A DNA stretch of 64,000 nt, from NCBI RefSeq assembly GCF_040412425.1, contig NC_089756.1, positions 4,992,498 through 5,056,497 on the forward strand. Reading direction: 5' to 3'. The number at the start of each line of letters is the position of its first letter. Position 1 is the stretch's first letter. Source of the DNA: Macrobrachium rosenbergii (taxonomy: Eukaryota > Arthropoda > Malacostraca > Decapoda > Palaemonidae). Positions 23,046-34,804 of the stretch are shown piece after piece. Both the position numbers and the translations under genes were made by a program. The notes under the pieces are model-generated. The model had not been told where the DNA came from and searched no databases. It was given only the letters and a program-made list of their open reading frames with translations.

Positions 23046-23974
23046 ATTTGTTTATTCCCCCTAACAGTTGTAGGAAATGGACCTAAAAAGTCCATAGATA
23101 CGACCTGAAATGGATTCAACTCCGATGGGTATTTTTCAAGTGGAGCTTTTGGATTTACGTTACCTTTATTTCTATTACAAACTACACAATTTTGTACAAA
23201 GTTCTTGGCATCCTCACTACAATGGGGCCAAAAATAGTTTCTGGTTAGTATTCTAGTTGTCTTTTTGATTCCTGGATGTCCTGCTAACTTGTATGAGTGT
23301 GTTAGTTCTAAAACTTCTCTGATTAGTGTTTTTGAGATGTATAGTCGAGAATAACCATTCTTCTCTGTTGGTCTTTTATACAGTAATCCATTGATTAAAA
23401 CAAAATCAGGTTTTAAAGATTCATCTGTCATTAGTTGTCCTATTATATGCCTGATTTCTGTATCCATTCCTTGTTGTATTTGTACTCTTTCCAAATCTAA
23501 ATCTACCACCTGACAGCTAAAACAAAAAGTATTAGTGGTAATACATTTTTCTGTTTCTTCTTGGGCTCTGGATAATGCATCTGCTAGTGTATTAAATTTT
23601 CCTTGGATATATCTGAATTCTGGTGCAAATTCTAACACACTAATGAACCATCTATTGAACTTCATGTTATTTGTAAAAGTTCTTTTCTTAAACAAATCAC
23701 AAATTGGTTTGTGATCAGTAAGTACATTGACTTTATGTCCTAAAATTATGTGTCTAAATTTCCTTAGACCCCAGTATAATACTAAACATTCCCTTTCTAT
23801 TGTGCTATAATTTTTCTCTGCAGCATTCAAAACTCTACTGGCATAATATACTGCTCTCATTCTTGTTTTGTCCTTTTGTAATAATACAGCCCCTAGCCCG
23901 GTACTTGATGCATCACAGGCTAAGTAAAAGTCTTTGGAGAAATCTGGGTAGACTAGTACGGGATTTGTGGTCAT
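23033..23974 (-). pseudogene. pol: Errantivirus-like RNase H and integrase zinc domain
   Basis: A frame of 313 codons, continuous with the RT frame upstream apart from one TAA. RNase H: YLACDASSTGLGAVLLQ near the start, STIERECLVLYWGLRKF, VLTDHKPICDLF and NTLADALSRAQ carry the expected acidic residues. Integrase N-terminus: HSYKLAGHPG ... CVVC gives the H-H-C-C zinc site, and VVSMDFLGPFPTT holds the first catalytic Asp. The frame ends at GNKQILVF, after which the core continues in another frame. Confidence 0.9.
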
Positions 23975-23989
23975 TTTACTCTTTAGTGT

Positions 23990-25963
23990 TTAGAAAGCTG
24001 TCTCTTGTTCTTTATTCCATTCATATTTGACATCTTTCTTTGTTAATTCTGTTAATGGTTTGGCTATTGTAGCAAAGCCTTTAATGAAAGGTCTATAGTA
24101 GCCTACCATTCCTAGGAATCTTCTCAATGCTTTCAAATTGGTAGGAGCTGGATATTCAACTATTGCTTTTATCTTGCCTGCTTGCATTCGCAGACCATCT
24201 TCACTAATTACATGTCCTAAATATTCCAAAGATTTCATTAAGGATTGACATTCCTTTAATTTGACTTTTAATCCTGCTCTTCTTAATCTTTCCAAGACTA
24301 TTTCTAATGTTTTGAGGTGACTTTCTAAATCTTTGCTAAAAATGATAACATCATCTAAGTAAACTGCAACATTTTCTATATCCCCTAATATTTGAAGCAT
24401 TAATCTAACAAACGTTAAAGGAGCCGAAGTAAGTCCAAATGGCATGACTTCAAATTGCAAGTGTTCCTTGTGTGTGCTGAAGGCTGTGAATGGTTTCGAC
24501 TCTTCGTCTAAAGGTACTTGCCAGTATCCACTAAGTAAATCTAAAGATGAAAATATCCTTGCACCTCCTAATTGAGCTAACATATCTTGAATTACTGGCA
24601 TTGGCATTCTATCGGGGATGGTGTTGGAATTTAACTTTCTATAGTCTATCACAAGTCTCCAATTTCCATCTTTCTCTGGAACAAGTAGTAATGGAGAATT
24701 ATATGGAGATTTAGAAGGAATGACTACCCCATCTTTCTTCATTTCTTCTATCAAATTATCAACTATGGGTCTTTGGCTTATTGGTAATCTGTAATTAGGA
24801 ATAAAGAATGGTTTTGTTCCATCATCTAATATAATTTTATGTCTTAGGACATTTGTTCTACCTAATTTATCTCCTTCTATTGCTATTACATCTCTGTATT
24901 GTTCTAATACTTGAATTAATCTATCTTTGTTTTCTGGAAAATCTGTTTTATTCACTTCTTTGCTTAATTCAGATGTTTGACCAGTTACAGAGAAAAATGC
25001 TTCTTCTTCTAATGTTAGTAATGGGTTGTTAATAGGTATTCCTTTACAAAAGATAATGCCTGCATAAAGTGTTAGTTTGTTATCTGAGTAGTTCTGGACA
25101 TAAACTTCACAAGTATCACCCTTCATGTGGACTAAAGAATTATCCATTCTGACAAATTCTGGTAACTCTTCATTTAGTAAAAGAACATCTTTAACTCCTA
25201 TCTCTTCTTTTCCCCTTAGATGTATTTTTGTTAAACACTTTGGATGCAAAATTACCTGTCTGTTTAGTATAAATTGTGCTTTATTATCATCGGCAGTGCT
25301 TACACAACATACTTCCTCATCTTTTGTTTCTGCAAAGTAACAATGTTCTGCATCTATACCAGTTTCTTCAGTTACTGCTATTATATCATTTATATCTACT
25401 TTATTTATTTTGTTTAACAACAGTACCTCATTTACTAATTTCCCTTCATTATCATAGCTGATTACTACATTGCTATAATGTTCTTTATTTATCTCTGCAT
25501 AATTATCATCATAAATGTCTTGTTCCTCGTCATATTCAGAACATTGGGGATCACCTTTATTTATTTCTGGGTCACTTCTTTTGTTGGAGGGTATAATTTC
25601 TTGATGTGCACATCTTAAATTTCTAGTCTGTAATTGTGGAAATTCCTCCTTTCCATTACTATTCAATTTAATTTGATTGTTCTCTTGATGATAAGTTAAT
25701 TTCTGTATGTCTTTCTCGCTTGTTGAAGTCGTCTCAGACAAATTGATCAGATTTGGGTGAAACTTTTCTTCTTCAAGCGTAAAGCATACGCTCTTTTTAT
25801 TATCTTGTGTAAGGTTAATTCTTCCTTCTCGGCAATTCAGTATAATTCCACATTTCTTCATTAATTTATATGAGAACAACACCTGTGCGGGAAAGAACTT
25901 GTCTTCTAGAACTATAAAACTTTCAACAGTTTTATGTGACGAAAGGTCTATTTCTAAGTTCAC
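23990..25963 (-). pseudogene. pol: Errantivirus-like reverse transcriptase with protease end
   Basis: A 657-codon frame. The first ~100 residues continue the protease region, and a long acidic linker follows. RT motifs are complete: WRLVIDYRKLN, FSSLDLLSGYWQVPL (motif A Asp), MPFGLTSAPLTF, and VAVYLDDVIIFS (YLDD catalytic pair, near 24350). The connection ends LRRFLGMVGYYRPF. An in-frame TAA at 23987-23989 separates it from RNase H; one C-to-T change would explain it. The frame differs from that of the protease Asp motif upstream (break near 25980). Confidence 0.92.
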
Positions 25964-25977
25964 ATTGCCTAAACTTT

Positions 25978-26205
25978 TTATTTGTTTACCCGTACTCCCT
26001 TTATTATTTTGCTTTGACCCTGAATTAGCGTTTCTTTAACGCCTAAGTAATTTGTTAATGTGTGTTTATCAATTATGCTTACAGAACTACCTGAATCCAT
26101 AAGGACAGTACATAATTTATTCGGTATTGGAATTTTAATGATAGGTAAATCCTTTCTGATTATTTCTTCTTCATCCATGGAAAATACAACTTCTTTACTC
26201 TGCAA
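25978..26205 (-). pseudogene. pol: Errantivirus-like protease, N-terminal part
   Basis: A frame of 75 codons containing TVLMDSGSSVSIID, the retroviral-type aspartic protease active site (DSG variant). It would cut the Gag-Pol precursor. The frame ends at 25978 and the rest of the protease continues in the RT frame, so there is an indel near the junction. Pol probably starts upstream, about 26300, by frameshifting from gag as in related elements, but no clear slip site was identified. Confidence 0.8.
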
Positions 26206-26312
26206 TATGGATAGTGCGGATGAGTCTTCACTTCTCCTATTTGCTAATTCTTCTACTTTAATTTATCTTCTTGAAGGGACTTTCTTGTGGTATTCTGTGT
26301 AGGGATAAATTG

Positions 26313-27681
26313 TCATTGATTTGAAGACTTATTTGATGTTGAGCGGTTACTACTTAATTCAACTATTTCTTTATTTCCTTCTTGTGTTTTAAACCAGCAA
26401 TTCTTTGTTAACTGTCCTATTTTCTTACAAACCGTGCAGATTCTAGGTTTACTACACTCATTTGTAAAATGATTTGTATACCCGCAGTTTTCGCAGGCTG
26501 TCTTTGGTCTCGCCCCTTGAGCGGAATAGTTCACTTGGGTTGAAGTGTTTGTGTTTGAGTTTTGACCATATCTATAAGGTTTGTGTGGTCCACTCTTTGC
26601 TAGATTGTTTCTTCCCCTTTGATCTGGATTCCATTTTTTTTAGTATTTTGGGCATATTTCCTTGGAAGGTATTTGGTCTATTTCCTACTTGCCTGGAATT
26701 ATCATAGAATTTATTATTCAGTTTAAAATTAGGATTATTATTTCTGACTTTCCTTTCATTTTGTGCTTCTGTTGTTCCCACGAATTCCTTGGATAGATTT
26801 ATCTCTTTCCTTTGGATTTCTTCTCTCATTGTCTTCAATGTTTGAAGGCTTGTTTTTCTGGGATCAAGTTTTATTTTTCTGAAAGCTTTCTTTTCTTCTT
26901 CTCCAAGAATATTATATATGGTTCTAAATGACACGTAATTTAATACATGCCGTAGCTCAACTAATTTCTGAGCACTAGCCCCAAACTGATCCTTGTCTCC
27001 TATAGTAATACCTGTCTTCTCTAAATCTTCGCTTATTTTCTCTATTGCATTCTCCACGCTTGCGTACAAATTAGCAATTGTTTTATATTGTGGGTTAAGA
27101 AATCTAGTTAGGTTATATAAACCGTCAGTCTGATTTACTGGTTTCCAGAGTGATAAACAAATTTCTTTAAATTCTACATAGTTATTAAGTTTGCTAAAAC
27201 TTGTGGAATTCAAAGTTTTATGTGCGTCTCCATGTTCTGAGCTGATGAGCAACAAGGCTTCATTTATTTTAGCTCTTTCATCTGTTATTCCCCCTGAAAT
27301 TATACGACTATCTGCATCTGCTAGCCAATGATTTACAGTATAGGATTCGAGTCTGCTTTTGTCAGGACTGGAATCATCCACCTGTCCACAGAAGCGTGTG
27401 GCGGTTGTTATGACGGCCGCCTGATTCATGTTATAAAATTGTAATGTGCGAGTATTATTAGTATTACTAGTATTGTTACTATTATTATTATTGTTAGTAG
27501 TATTAGAATGATTAACACTATTTTGGTTCTGGTTATTTGTGTTATTATTGTTAGTATTTCCTTGCACTACAGCGGAGTGGGAATTTAGTCTTGAAATTCG
27601 ACTTCGTCTAATTGTCGACGGTCTTAAATCGTAATGTGAATGTCTAACAGTGTTCAGTAATTCATCAAATACTCGTTGCAT
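26313..27681 (-). pseudogene. gag: Errantivirus-like Gag, one homopolymer frameshift
   Basis: The best ATG is at 27681. About residues 45-75 are an Asn/Thr-rich low-complexity tract, followed by a helical capsid-like region and a basic stretch. The frame ends at 26572, but the adjacent frame (to 26313) carries the nucleocapsid: one CCHC knuckle (CENCGYTNHFTNEC) and a second with Gln in place of His (CTVCKKIGQLTKNC). The two frames meet at an 8-T run on the plus strand (26634-26641), so a one-base length change there explains the break. It may be real or a sequencing error. Confidence 0.85.
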
Positions 27682-28648
27682 GTCCACACACAAAAAAATT
27701 ATTCAATCAGAGTACATCAATCACAGAAATTTTTGTTATATTGTACCAAAATTAAAAACAATTTGTCAAATTGTCACACAAAAAAATTAAATTCTCTATT
27801 GAGTTCAAGTGCACAATTAAAACCTTTTTCAATACATAAAATAAATTCTTATATGAAATTAGGCATCATATCATCAAAATTCATCATAATAAGTACACAA
27901 AATTATATATATAACTTCTCAAATAATCATCACCATCCGAGTGAAAAAATAACTAATTCCCTATCTAAATTATTTGCTAAATAATTAATTATCATAGAGA
28001 GAGTAATGCTGGTATTTATGCAAAAAGAATTTTATTCACTAGAGAGAGTTTTCTTATTTTTCAATCTTATAGCAAGATGCAAAAAAATATATATATATCT
28101 TCACTTATTTATTAAGAGAGAGAGAGTGGACAGTAAATTCATTTATCGCGAACTTACTGGGTGGTGTTGCTGATATTGTGATATCGCTAAATGTTATCCT
28201 TCCGGCGGTGAATGTTTCGCTGTGGATCGGATCAAATCTTACTAGGTCTGCGTTGTTTTTCCGCTGTGGTTTTCCGCTTTCGGAATCTTGTTGAAAGTTT
28301 GTGCGCTGTTTTTTTTTTTTTTTTTTTTTTAATCACTCGATGCAATGTCGCAAACACTGGGCTTATTATCGCTGTCGGCGTCTTGCTCAATTTGTTGACG
28401 GTAACAGTTCAAAATGTTTTTGGCTTCGGGACGCACTAAACTGTTTTTATTCACACTCGACGTTCTTGTTGTAAGCTGCTATTCACTGGAGTATTTTTAT
28501 TTCTTCTGATATATTTTGTTCGTCGTCGTAAAAAATCTAAGTTCGTTTTGTAGAATTTCGTTTCACTGTAACTTAAATAATTGCACTGATAACTTCATTA
28601 ATGTTCGTTTGTTTCGTCTCGCCTTCTGGATCCACTTTAGCTGCCACC
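27682..28648 (-). other. Untranslated leader of the errantivirus-like element
   Basis: About 950 bp between the primer-binding site and gag, without a meaningful open frame. It holds a poly(T) run near 28309-28331 (plus strand), short TA and GA repeats, and several AT-rich stretches. Packaging and splice-donor signals would be expected here but none can be named with confidence. Confidence 0.6.
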
Positions 28649-28649
28649 A
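28632..28649 (-). promoter_or_regulatory. Primer-binding site of the errantivirus-like element
   Basis: On the minus strand TGGTGGCAGCTAAAGTGG begins 2 bases after the end of the 5' LTR. A TGG start fits pairing with a tRNA 3' CCA end. The tRNA species is not assigned. Confidence 0.75.
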
Positions 28650-28651
28650 TT

Positions 28652-29540
28652 TGTAAGGTTTTATTGTTCCTTTTTTTTATGTTCTTTGTTATATGTTTGC
28701 ATAGATTTTAGTCTTTCTCTTCTTACCTTGGTTTCTTTCGAGGTGTCCTTCAGATTTTTCGCATGGATGATGTGCTATCTTTGTATATTTATTCCTTTTA
28801 AATATTGATATCTCTCAGAAAGGCGTATAGAGACAAGATCGGTAATTTCTTCACTTTAATTAGTACTTAGTATTATAAAGATCAGTACAAAATTAACAAG
28901 TTACAATGATAGAAATGAATCACTCTTGAATCAGCCTATATGGGGAAAACTGAAGCGAGGGGAGAATGTACTCTCCCTTAAAGGACACAGTTCTGACTCT
29001 GGTCTCCTTGTAGGTCTCTAACTCGTCAAACCCTCAGAAAAACTTGCTATCTGCAATCTCCACCTCCTTCTAGCCTTATTGGAAGGATTAATCAGCAAGG
29101 CCTCCCCTTCAAGTAGCTGATTGGAAGGAATGTAGTGGGTGTGATTCAAATCTCTCCTTAGAGGACTTGATAGGAGGTGATCTTAGGAGGGTGTGTGAAA
29201 GACCCCTCCCACACATAATTGATTGGAGGTTGAAGAAGCACATCACTTGTGCCAAACCCCAAATTCCTAGAACTTCCACGAAAACACCTTCCGGAGAAGG
29301 TGGTGCTATAGAATCAGCTGTTGTAAGCATTTAGACTGTGCTGACTCATGTTTTGGTTAGCTTCAATCGCGAGGCCATTATTTCCCATTTTTACGACTGT
29401 TTTTATGGCTTAAACACGATATACTGCAATGTAAACATCTCACATATTGATAACATGACACAACAGCATTTGGCCGTTATCACTGTGTTCTTTGCCTCTC
29501 TCTTTATTCTTATTTCTCTCTCCTTCTCTCTCATAACTTT

Positions 29541-29582
<42 letters not shown>

Positions 29583-29643
29583 AATTTCTCTCTCTCTTCT
29601 CTCCACAACTATTTAATTTCCCTATCTATTCTACACCACAACA
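28652..29643 (-). repeat. 5' LTR of the errantivirus-like element
   Basis: 992 bp, the upstream LTR in element orientation. It is near-identical to 19234-20209 by eye except for scattered changes and the length of the (CT)n tract at about 29540-29580. The similarity suggests a relatively recent insertion compared with element A. Confidence 0.92.
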
Positions 29644-31289
29644 AGTTATTTTTTTTGTATTCTACATGAAATTGCGCACATTTTCATATATAAAACGTTA
29701 TGTAACGGCTAATATAAAACGGTGCAAAAATTACAACAAAGTAACTAAAGAATTTCTGAGATTTTCAGCAGTTAGCACGCGTGGAGGTAAGGAAAAAGTT
29801 TTTTTCAAAAATTCACCATAAATCGAAATGTTGTGCTAGAGACTTCTCGTTTGTTGCAAAATGAAGGTAAATAATTTAATATTACTAGAATGTAAGAGTT
29901 TTAGCTTACAATTGCATTTTTCGACCATTTCGATCGAGTCAAAGTTGACCGAAGGTTGAAATTTCGGCACTTATCGTGATTTATATGAAAATATGTCAAA
30001 ATTGATAAAAGCTACATCCATGAGTTATTTTTTGTTGTATTCTACATGAAATTGTGCACATTTTCATATGTAAAACTTTATGTAACGGCTGATACAAAAC
30101 TGTGCAAAAATTACGACAAAGTGACTAAAGAATTTCCGAGATTGTAAGAGCCTGACGCCGTATCTTCCAAACACGTGTGTGTTCGTGTGTTCGTCGTCCA
30201 TCGGAGTGGCGAGACGTTTGGCGTCTTCACAAACAGAAACATACACACAGTTTGATACAGAAGATTCGTTGGAACATTATGAGTACATGATTAGAATGCT
30301 TGCATGGCAATGCAAGCAGTGGTGATTGTACATACATCAAGACAACAATGGTTAGGGAGAAACAGACGTAAATATTGTATGGTTGAAATCGCGTTCCTGT
30401 AGAGAAAGAAAACGAGACGCTCTTGTTGTCTTGTCCACTCCGATGGACGACGAACACACAAATTAGATTAAGGGTACTAAGATGAACGACGAACACACAC
30501 GTGTTTAGAAGAGACAGTGTCAGGCTCTTACAAGATTTTCAGCAGTTAGCGCGCGCGGACGTAAGGAAAAAGTTTTTTTCAAAAATTCTCCATAAATCGA
30601 AATATTGTGCTAGAGACTTCTCGTTTGTTGCAAAATGAAGGTAGATGATTGAATATTACTAAAATATAAGAGTTTTAGCTTACAATTGCATTTTTCGACC
30701 ATTCCGGTCGAGTCAAAGTTGACCGAAGGTTGAAATTTCGGCACCTATCGTGATTTATATGAAAATATTTCAAAACTGATAAAAGCTACAACCATGAGTT
30801 ATTTGTTTTGTATTCTACATGAAATTGCGCACATTTTCATATATAAAACTTTATGTAACGGCTAATATAAAACAGTACAAAAATTACGACAAAGTGACGA
30901 AAGAATTTCTGAGATTTTCAGCAGTTAGCGGCCACGGACATAAGGAAAAATTTTTTTTTTTAAAATTCACCATAAATCGAAATATTGTGCTAGAGACTTC
31001 TCGTTTGTTGCAAAATGAAGGTAAATGATTGAATATTACTAGAATGTAAGAGTTTTAGCTTACAATTGCATTTTTCGACCATTTCGGTCGAGTCAAAGTT
31101 GACCGAAGGTTGAAATTTCGGCACTTATCGTGATTTATAATGTCAAAATTGATAAAAGCAACATCCATAAGTTATTTTTTGTTGTATTCTACATGAAATT
31201 GCGCACATTTTCATATGTAAAACTTTATGTAACGGCTAATACAAAACTGTGCAAAAATTACGACAAAGTGACTAAAGAATATCCGAGAT
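29644..31289 (-). repeat. Satellite array, right part of the interrupted second locus
   Basis: Monomers in inverse orientation; the landmark TTGACCGAAGGTTGAAATTT occurs at about 29945, 30718 and 31096. The last two are 378 bp apart. The first pair is 773 bp apart, which equals two monomers plus the 394 bp of MITE and target duplication less one monomer, so the MITE sits inside one monomer. Confidence 0.88.
30143..30532. mobile_element. Foldback MITE, copy 1
   Basis: 390 bp with perfect outer ends TGTAAGAGCC...GGCTCTTACA and AGAT duplicated at 30139-30142 and 30533-30536. The terminal inverted repeat extends imperfectly to ~45 bp. A second inverted pair, CGTCGTCCATCGGAGTGG and its complement, lies inside, so the strand can fold extensively. 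No transposase. Superfamily unclear: a 4-bp duplication is unusual for most MITE groups. Confidence 0.8.
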
Positions 31290-31615
31290 TGTAAGAGCCT
31301 GATGCCGTATCTTCCAAACACGTGTGTGTTCGTGTGTTCGTCGTCCATCGGAGTGGCGAGACGTTTTACGTCTTCACAAACAGTTTGATACAGAAGATTC
31401 GTTGGAACATTATGAGTACATGATTAGAATGCTTGCATGGCAATGCAAGTAGTGGTGATTGTACATACATCAAGACAACAATGGTTAGGGAGAAACAGAC
31501 GTAAATATTGTATGGTTGAAATCGCGTTCCTGTAGAGAAAGAAAACGAGACGCTCTTGTTGTCTTGTCCACTCCGATGGACGACGAACACACGAATTAGA
31601 TTAAGGGTACTAAGA
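31290..31615. mobile_element. Foldback MITE, copy 2, truncated
   Basis: Matches copy 1 from its first base, with a ~14-bp deletion near 31378, and stops at about 31615, before the right inverted end. It is inserted at the same point of the satellite monomer as copy 1, and the flanking monomers share variants, which points to co-duplication. Confidence 0.8.
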
Positions 31616-32300
31616 TTTTGAGAGTCAATCCTTGCACTAACACACTTCTTCTCTTTCTGTCTTTTCTGCTTCCCCTCACTTAGGAATAGTTCTCTCTCTC
31701 AATCTTCCCACTCTGCTTAGACTCTGCTCCTTTCCCCCTTTCGACTCTCTCTTTCGACTCTGTCTGACTTTTCTCTCTCTCTGCTTCTTTCTGTCTGCCT
31801 GTCCTTATATCTCCCATTTTCCCTTGTGTCAACCATGACGTCATATTCTGGGCAGGTACTGCTTTCCTGAGGCACCTCCTCCACTTGCTTCATTCCAACT
31901 TTTGGAGGTGTGTTTTATGGAATTCCTGTTGATTATTGGGTATTTGCTCCTTGTAGGACGTCTCTAGGTCTCTGGCACTGATGGCATTTGATTGGCCAAA
32001 ACATCTAGGCTTGACCTGTAGGCGTGGCTTATTTCCTTGGGCTCTCCTTCGAAGTCAAGGGGGGTGAGGGTGTTTTCCCACACTCTACTAACCTTCATGA
32101 GGACCCTCGTGGATTTCAAGGCACGGCCAGATGCAATTTCTCTTAGTGCCTCGTTAGTGCTGGTGTGTTCATGAAGATATGGTTGGCGACTTGTTGTGAC
32201 AGGCTGGGAGATTTATGAGTTTATGGTCCTTTCAGTACTGACCCAAAATGGAAATAGGATATTTCCACTTTGAAAAAAACGTTTTTCTCTATTCTCTCGA
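31616..32300. other. Unassigned region, possible minus-strand promoter/LTR remnant
   Basis: 31640-31810 is strongly pyrimidine-rich. On the minus strand GAGATATAAGG near 31806-31816 resembles a TATA box upstream of a purine-rich leader, and TGACGTCA lies at 31839-31846. This could be a decayed LTR, but no partner copy or coding part is present. Confidence 0.3.
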
Positions 32301-32308
32301 TGACATAT

Positions 32309-32398
32309 ATATATATATATATATGCATATATACACATATATAAACATGTATAAACACACACATACTCTATATATATATATCTATATCTATCTATCTA

Positions 32399-32440
<42 letters not shown>
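32309..32440. repeat. (TA)n-rich microsatellite
   Basis: Compound TA/TATC/CA tract ending ~15 bp before the 5' LTR of element B. Translations across it are meaningless YIYI repeats. Confidence 0.95.
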
Positions 32441-32447
<7 letters not shown>

Positions 32448-32456
32448 TTACAATTA

Positions 32457-33213
32457 TGTTATAATATATATAACCATTCTACAAATATTATATATATCTC
32501 TGTGAAAATTTTGGTGTTTTGCTTGCAGGTTCGTCATTTGTTGTAATGATATAATTTTAAAATGTCTTTTTCTTACAGATAAATTGTGTATCATGTAATC
32601 TTAAAATGTTTTGATATATTTTTTCCATTTGTTTGATATATTAATACGTATACTGGGAGTTATGAAAACGAATTCCTAGCGTATTGAGCGTTAGCGCCGA
32701 ACAGAGAGGGTAAGGTTCTTATCGTTTACCCACAATAATTACACAGGTGGTGTGTCCAGTAAGTCGCCCTTGGAGGAAGGCAAAGAGCCCTCTTGACTTA
32801 TTGTGATAAGCTGTCAGCCAATTGGTGAATCCCCTATTATGCATTTGTTCTGTATGTCTAACCCATGTTTATTAGCTGTGTCTGTGCCTATTATCTTTTC
32901 ATAATCTGAAAAAGAGAGAATGAGTGAGTAAGAGAGTTGGAGTTGACATGCTGACAGCTGACCAAGAATTTGGTCCAAAATATCTTTTTCTGCTTACCTC
33001 TGAACAGGAAATGTCAGTCATTGATAAGAGCTCGGGCATATTTCTTTCTGGGACTTAGCTCCAGCCGTGTATGTATTCCATACATACACGTGTATACCTG
33101 TATGTATAATGTATGTATACTTTATGTATCATGTATTCTGGGAGGGCTTTGAAGATAAAAGTGTAGTGCTGAATGAGAAGCACTCAGTCAGGAACAGAGC
33201 CTGCTGGAAATAG

Positions 33214-33272
<59 letters not shown>

Positions 33273-34527
33273 AATCCCATTCATATATACATGGGTGTTA
33301 TACTGATTGCTTTACTGTTTGTAAAAGTTTTGTTAAAACTCACCCAAGAAGTGTATTCATTTTGTAAGAGGTGATATGAAATATTATTTTGTGCAAGCAT
33401 TGTGTAAAGTGTGTAATGGTGTATCACCTAAAGAAAGGTAATGTGAAGTTTACTGGTTTTATTATGTTAAGAGTTAAAGTGATGTTCTAGGTGAAAGAGA
33501 GTTCTAGGTGAAAGAGAATTATTATTTTGATAAGAGATGAATATATCTCTTATAGTGAGTTCTAATGTGTCTTGCTGCTAATTATATATCATTGTATATG
33601 TCATTGTGACTTGGCAGTGTTGTTAACTTTGAGAAAGTCTTAGAAAGACGTGAGTTTAACCTTTTTTTTAAAAGTGAAGGTAATCTTTTGAAAGATTGAT
33701 ATAATCTTTAAACATATTTTTGTCTTAGTTTGCTATTGGTATATTTCCATTTTTGCATATTTTTATTCTTATATGTCTGTGTTATCATATTACTATAATT
33801 TTATAATTACTGTGTTTCAAAAGTTTTGTGCTGGTGATTACTTAGCATTTTGTTAGTGCATACTTATTATTGAGATTTCAGAAATATTTATGTGGATTCC
33901 AGTCAGTAATATTTTGGTGAACATTTGTTTGAGTTTAATTAATCAGGTATATGTTTAAAACTTGAGTGATAGTTAATGGTTTGAATCTTACCTAACCAAA
34001 TTGCTTTCTTAATAAATTAAAGTTTTGTGAATTAAACTTGATTAAGAAATACTTAAATCTTATACTGTTGTCAATTAATAATAAATCTTTTGAGATTGTG
34101 AACTCTGCATATAACTTTTGAACTTAGAAATAAATTTGTTTGTTTCAAGTTTAAAAAACTCAGCGTTTCATTTTGACCACCAGTAATTAGAGAAATTAAT
34201 GAATGTGTACAAGGTAAGTGATGTATCTGTTTGTTCACCTGAGACTTATCTAGGTAAAATAGAACCAGAGAGATAGTTAAAGTGTTTGTTGAAGTGATAC
34301 CCATTTTCCACTAGTCTGGATACAATTTATTAATTGTTACCTCACCCATAACTTGATGAAGTTACATTGATTTCCTCAAGTGATAAGTAAGTTTTATGGG
34401 ATCACTGTACCATTAGAGATTCAGTCAAACTATCTTTGTTATGAGGTTTCAAGTATCTGGTCGATGTGAGGTAACTTTTTGGTATTATTATTTGTGTAAT
34501 AACCAGGTGCTTGATCACTTCGTGACA
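32457..34527 (+). repeat. 5' LTR of element B
   Basis: Starts TGTTATAATATATATAACC, ends CTTCGTGACA. A (CT)n tract lies at 33218-33268. Matches 40826-42888 over nearly its full length. At ~2.07 kb it is long for a gypsy-type LTR. Confidence 0.88.
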
Positions 34528-34534
34528 AATGATT

Positions 34535-34552
34535 TGGTGCCCAGACCGGGAA
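34535..34552 (+). promoter_or_regulatory. Primer-binding site of element B
   Basis: TGGTGCCCAGACCGGG starts 7 bases after the LTR end. The same TGGTGCCCA opens the corresponding site of element C (44357). A second TGGTGCCCATCGTCCAGG lies further down the leader near 34652, probably a leader duplication. The tRNA is not assigned. Confidence 0.65.
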
Positions 34553-34804
34553 ATTAAAGAACGGGATTAGACAGATTAAATGGGATTGAACCCAGGATTG
34601 AACCCTGATAAAATATTTGATGGTCAGATCTGGGAGAATTAAACAAATTATTTGGTGCCCATCGTCCAGGAAGAACTAAACAGAATATCACTCTGGTTTA
34701 TGATTTATACTGGTGGTGTTAGGAATATATTTTTGGTAGGAGAGTAACCATATAATTGTTTTGAAGTGAATTGTAAACCCTTTTTGTTGAGTAAACTAGA
34801 AAAA

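Larger units (their letters stand above)
19234..29643 (-). mobile_element. Errantivirus-like endogenous retroelement (gag-pol-env), broken
   Basis: Full-length by structure: LTRs at both ends (TGTAAGG... to ...CCACAACA on the plus strand), a 4-bp target duplication AGTT at 19230-19233 and 29644-29647, a primer-binding site, and gag, protease, RT-RNase H, integrase and env in order on the minus strand. The length is 10,410 bp. The uninterrupted satellite monomer at ~30797 shows the empty site. A third gene with signal sequence, furin-type site and membrane anchor marks it as an Errantivirus-type Ty3/gypsy member. At least five reading-frame breaks are present, so it is not functional as sequenced. 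Confidence 0.93.
18569..31615. mobile_element. Second satellite-bearing piggyBac-like unit, inverted and interrupted
   Basis: Starts with CCCTTAAACGCCGA right after TTAA (18565-18568) and reads as the reverse complement of the right part of 2881-5478. The satellite reaches 19229, is split by a 10.4-kb errantivirus-like element, and resumes at 29644-31289 with two copies of a foldback MITE. The distal inverted end is not found; homology stops near 31615 within the second MITE. It is probably truncated by a later event. Confidence 0.6.

Noticed and set aside
30227..30496. Minus-strand 89-codon open frame, nearly repeated at 31366-31590
   Set aside because: It lies wholly in the foldback MITE and repeats with it; no protein motif.
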